A DNA stretch of 5,175 bases from Deltaproteobacteria bacterium (GTDB lineage Bacteria > Desulfobacterota > Desulfobacteria > Desulfobacterales > Desulfobacteraceae): the NCBI GenBank assembly GCA_003647385.1, contig QMMT01000199.1, positions 1 to 5,175 on the forward strand, in the 5' to 3' direction. Shown here piece after piece: positions 5,037 through 5,175 of the stretch (the stretch's first letter is position 1; the number at the start of each line of letters is the position of its first letter). The position numbers and the translations under genes were made by a program. Below the pieces are notes generated by a model that made no database searches, had not been told where the DNA came from, and saw nothing but the letters and a program-made list of their open reading frames with translations.

Positions 5037-5175
5037 TTGATTTTATTCTCGTACAAAGCCAGTAAGTCACAAAGAAAAGTATATTCCTTAAGGCCTGGTG
5101 GCTTTGTTCGATCAATCACAATTTTAAGTATCAGTTTTTTTGTGATTTTGTTTGTTTATGGCAGATACATAGAGC
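5037..5175 (+). CDS. Probable start of a membrane-anchored protein, truncated by window end
   Basis: A frame stays open from 4995 to the window end but contains no ATG. The best start is TTG 5037, six bases after the previous stop, with a weak GAGAA at 5023-5027. The product would have a basic segment (SKSQRKVYSLRPGGFVR) followed by a hydrophobic helix (SITILSISFFVILFVYG) and then RYIE, the usual shape of a protein anchored by one N-terminal membrane helix with its basic end inside the cell. I do not recognise the family. Against the call are the rare start codon, the weak ribosome site, and two inverted repeats in the same stretch. If the frame is not coding, this stretch is an intergenic region at the end of the operon. 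Confidence 0.5.
   Translation, partial: MILFSYKASKSQRKVYSLRPGGFVRSITILSISFFVILFVYGRYIE
5053..5107 (+). repeat. 9-base inverted repeat with a 37-base loop
   Basis: ACAAAGCCA (5053-5061) is exactly complementary to TGGCTTTGT (5099-5107). The core ACAAAG occurs again at 5069-5074, so the right arm could pair with either copy. The loop is long and no T run follows, so this is not a standard terminator. It may be a regulatory RNA fold, or chance if the overlapping frame is coding. Confidence 0.3.
5114..5147 (+). terminator. Possible weak hairpin terminator
   Basis: AATCACAA (5114-5121) pairs perfectly with TTGTGATT (5140-5147) across an 18-base loop and is followed by a T-rich stretch (TTTTGTTTGTTTA). 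The stem is AT-rich and the T tract is broken by G, so termination would be weak at best. The stretch also lies inside a probable coding frame, which argues against this reading. Confidence 0.2.

Noticed and set aside
4813..5115. 100-codon open frame on the minus strand across the coiled-coil gene
   Set aside because: The plus-strand frame has a signal peptide, a canonical Shine-Dalgarno sequence and a regular heptad pattern; the minus-strand product shows no convincing features.
1..5175. Mobile element, CRISPR, tRNA or prophage signals
   Set aside because: No transposase, integrase, regular repeat-spacer pattern, cloverleaf or terminal repeats were seen; the gene content is a continuous envelope-machine operon.

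Overview
The window is one stretch of a plus-strand operon encoding the envelope-spanning part of a type IV filament machine, a hybrid of type IV pilus (T4P) and type II secretion (T2SS) parts. The DNA is AT-rich and the proteins are rich in lysine and isoleucine. Together with the gene style (a PilN/PilO/PilP-like set, a TPR-containing secretin, and GspG-like pseudopilins with IPKDP motifs), this suggests a Gram-negative bacterium, most likely a sulfate-reducer-type member of the Desulfobacterota (former Deltaproteobacteria). That assignment is an inference from protein style, not a database match.

Layout. Positions 1-243 hold the C-terminal end of a PilN/GspL-like inner-membrane protein. 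Next come a PilO/GspM-like protein (227-760) and a PilP/GspC-like clamp protein (757-1332); these three would form the inner-membrane alignment complex. A large lipoprotein secretin (1325-3457) follows, carrying N-terminal TPRs and a C-terminal SPOR domain. Three consecutive pseudopilin genes come next: two GspG-like (3447-3905, 3880-4278) and one divergent 'GFTYP' type lacking the usual Glu at +5 (4268-4738). A 98-residue secreted protein with a regular C-terminal coiled coil (4735-5031) closes the recognisable set. The last ~140 bases probably hold the start of another membrane-anchored protein (TTG start near 5037), but they also contain two inverted repeats, so this end is less certain.

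How it works together. All seven junctions from PilN-like to the small coiled-coil protein are overlaps of 4 to 26 bases, so the genes are probably co-transcribed and translationally coupled. The expected model is this: the PilN/O/P-like proteins link a cytoplasmic ATPase and platform protein (not in this window) to the outer-membrane secretin, and the pseudopilins assemble into a short periplasmic piston or fibre that works through the secretin. No ATPase, PilC/GspF, PilM or prepilin peptidase gene is visible here; these may lie upstream. No internal promoter, tRNA, rRNA, CRISPR array or mobile element was seen.

The points most worth attention are the secretin's architecture (a possible built-in TPR pilotin plus a SPOR peptidoglycan anchor), the Glu5-less third pseudopilin, and the unrecognised coiled-coil protein at the end of the operon.
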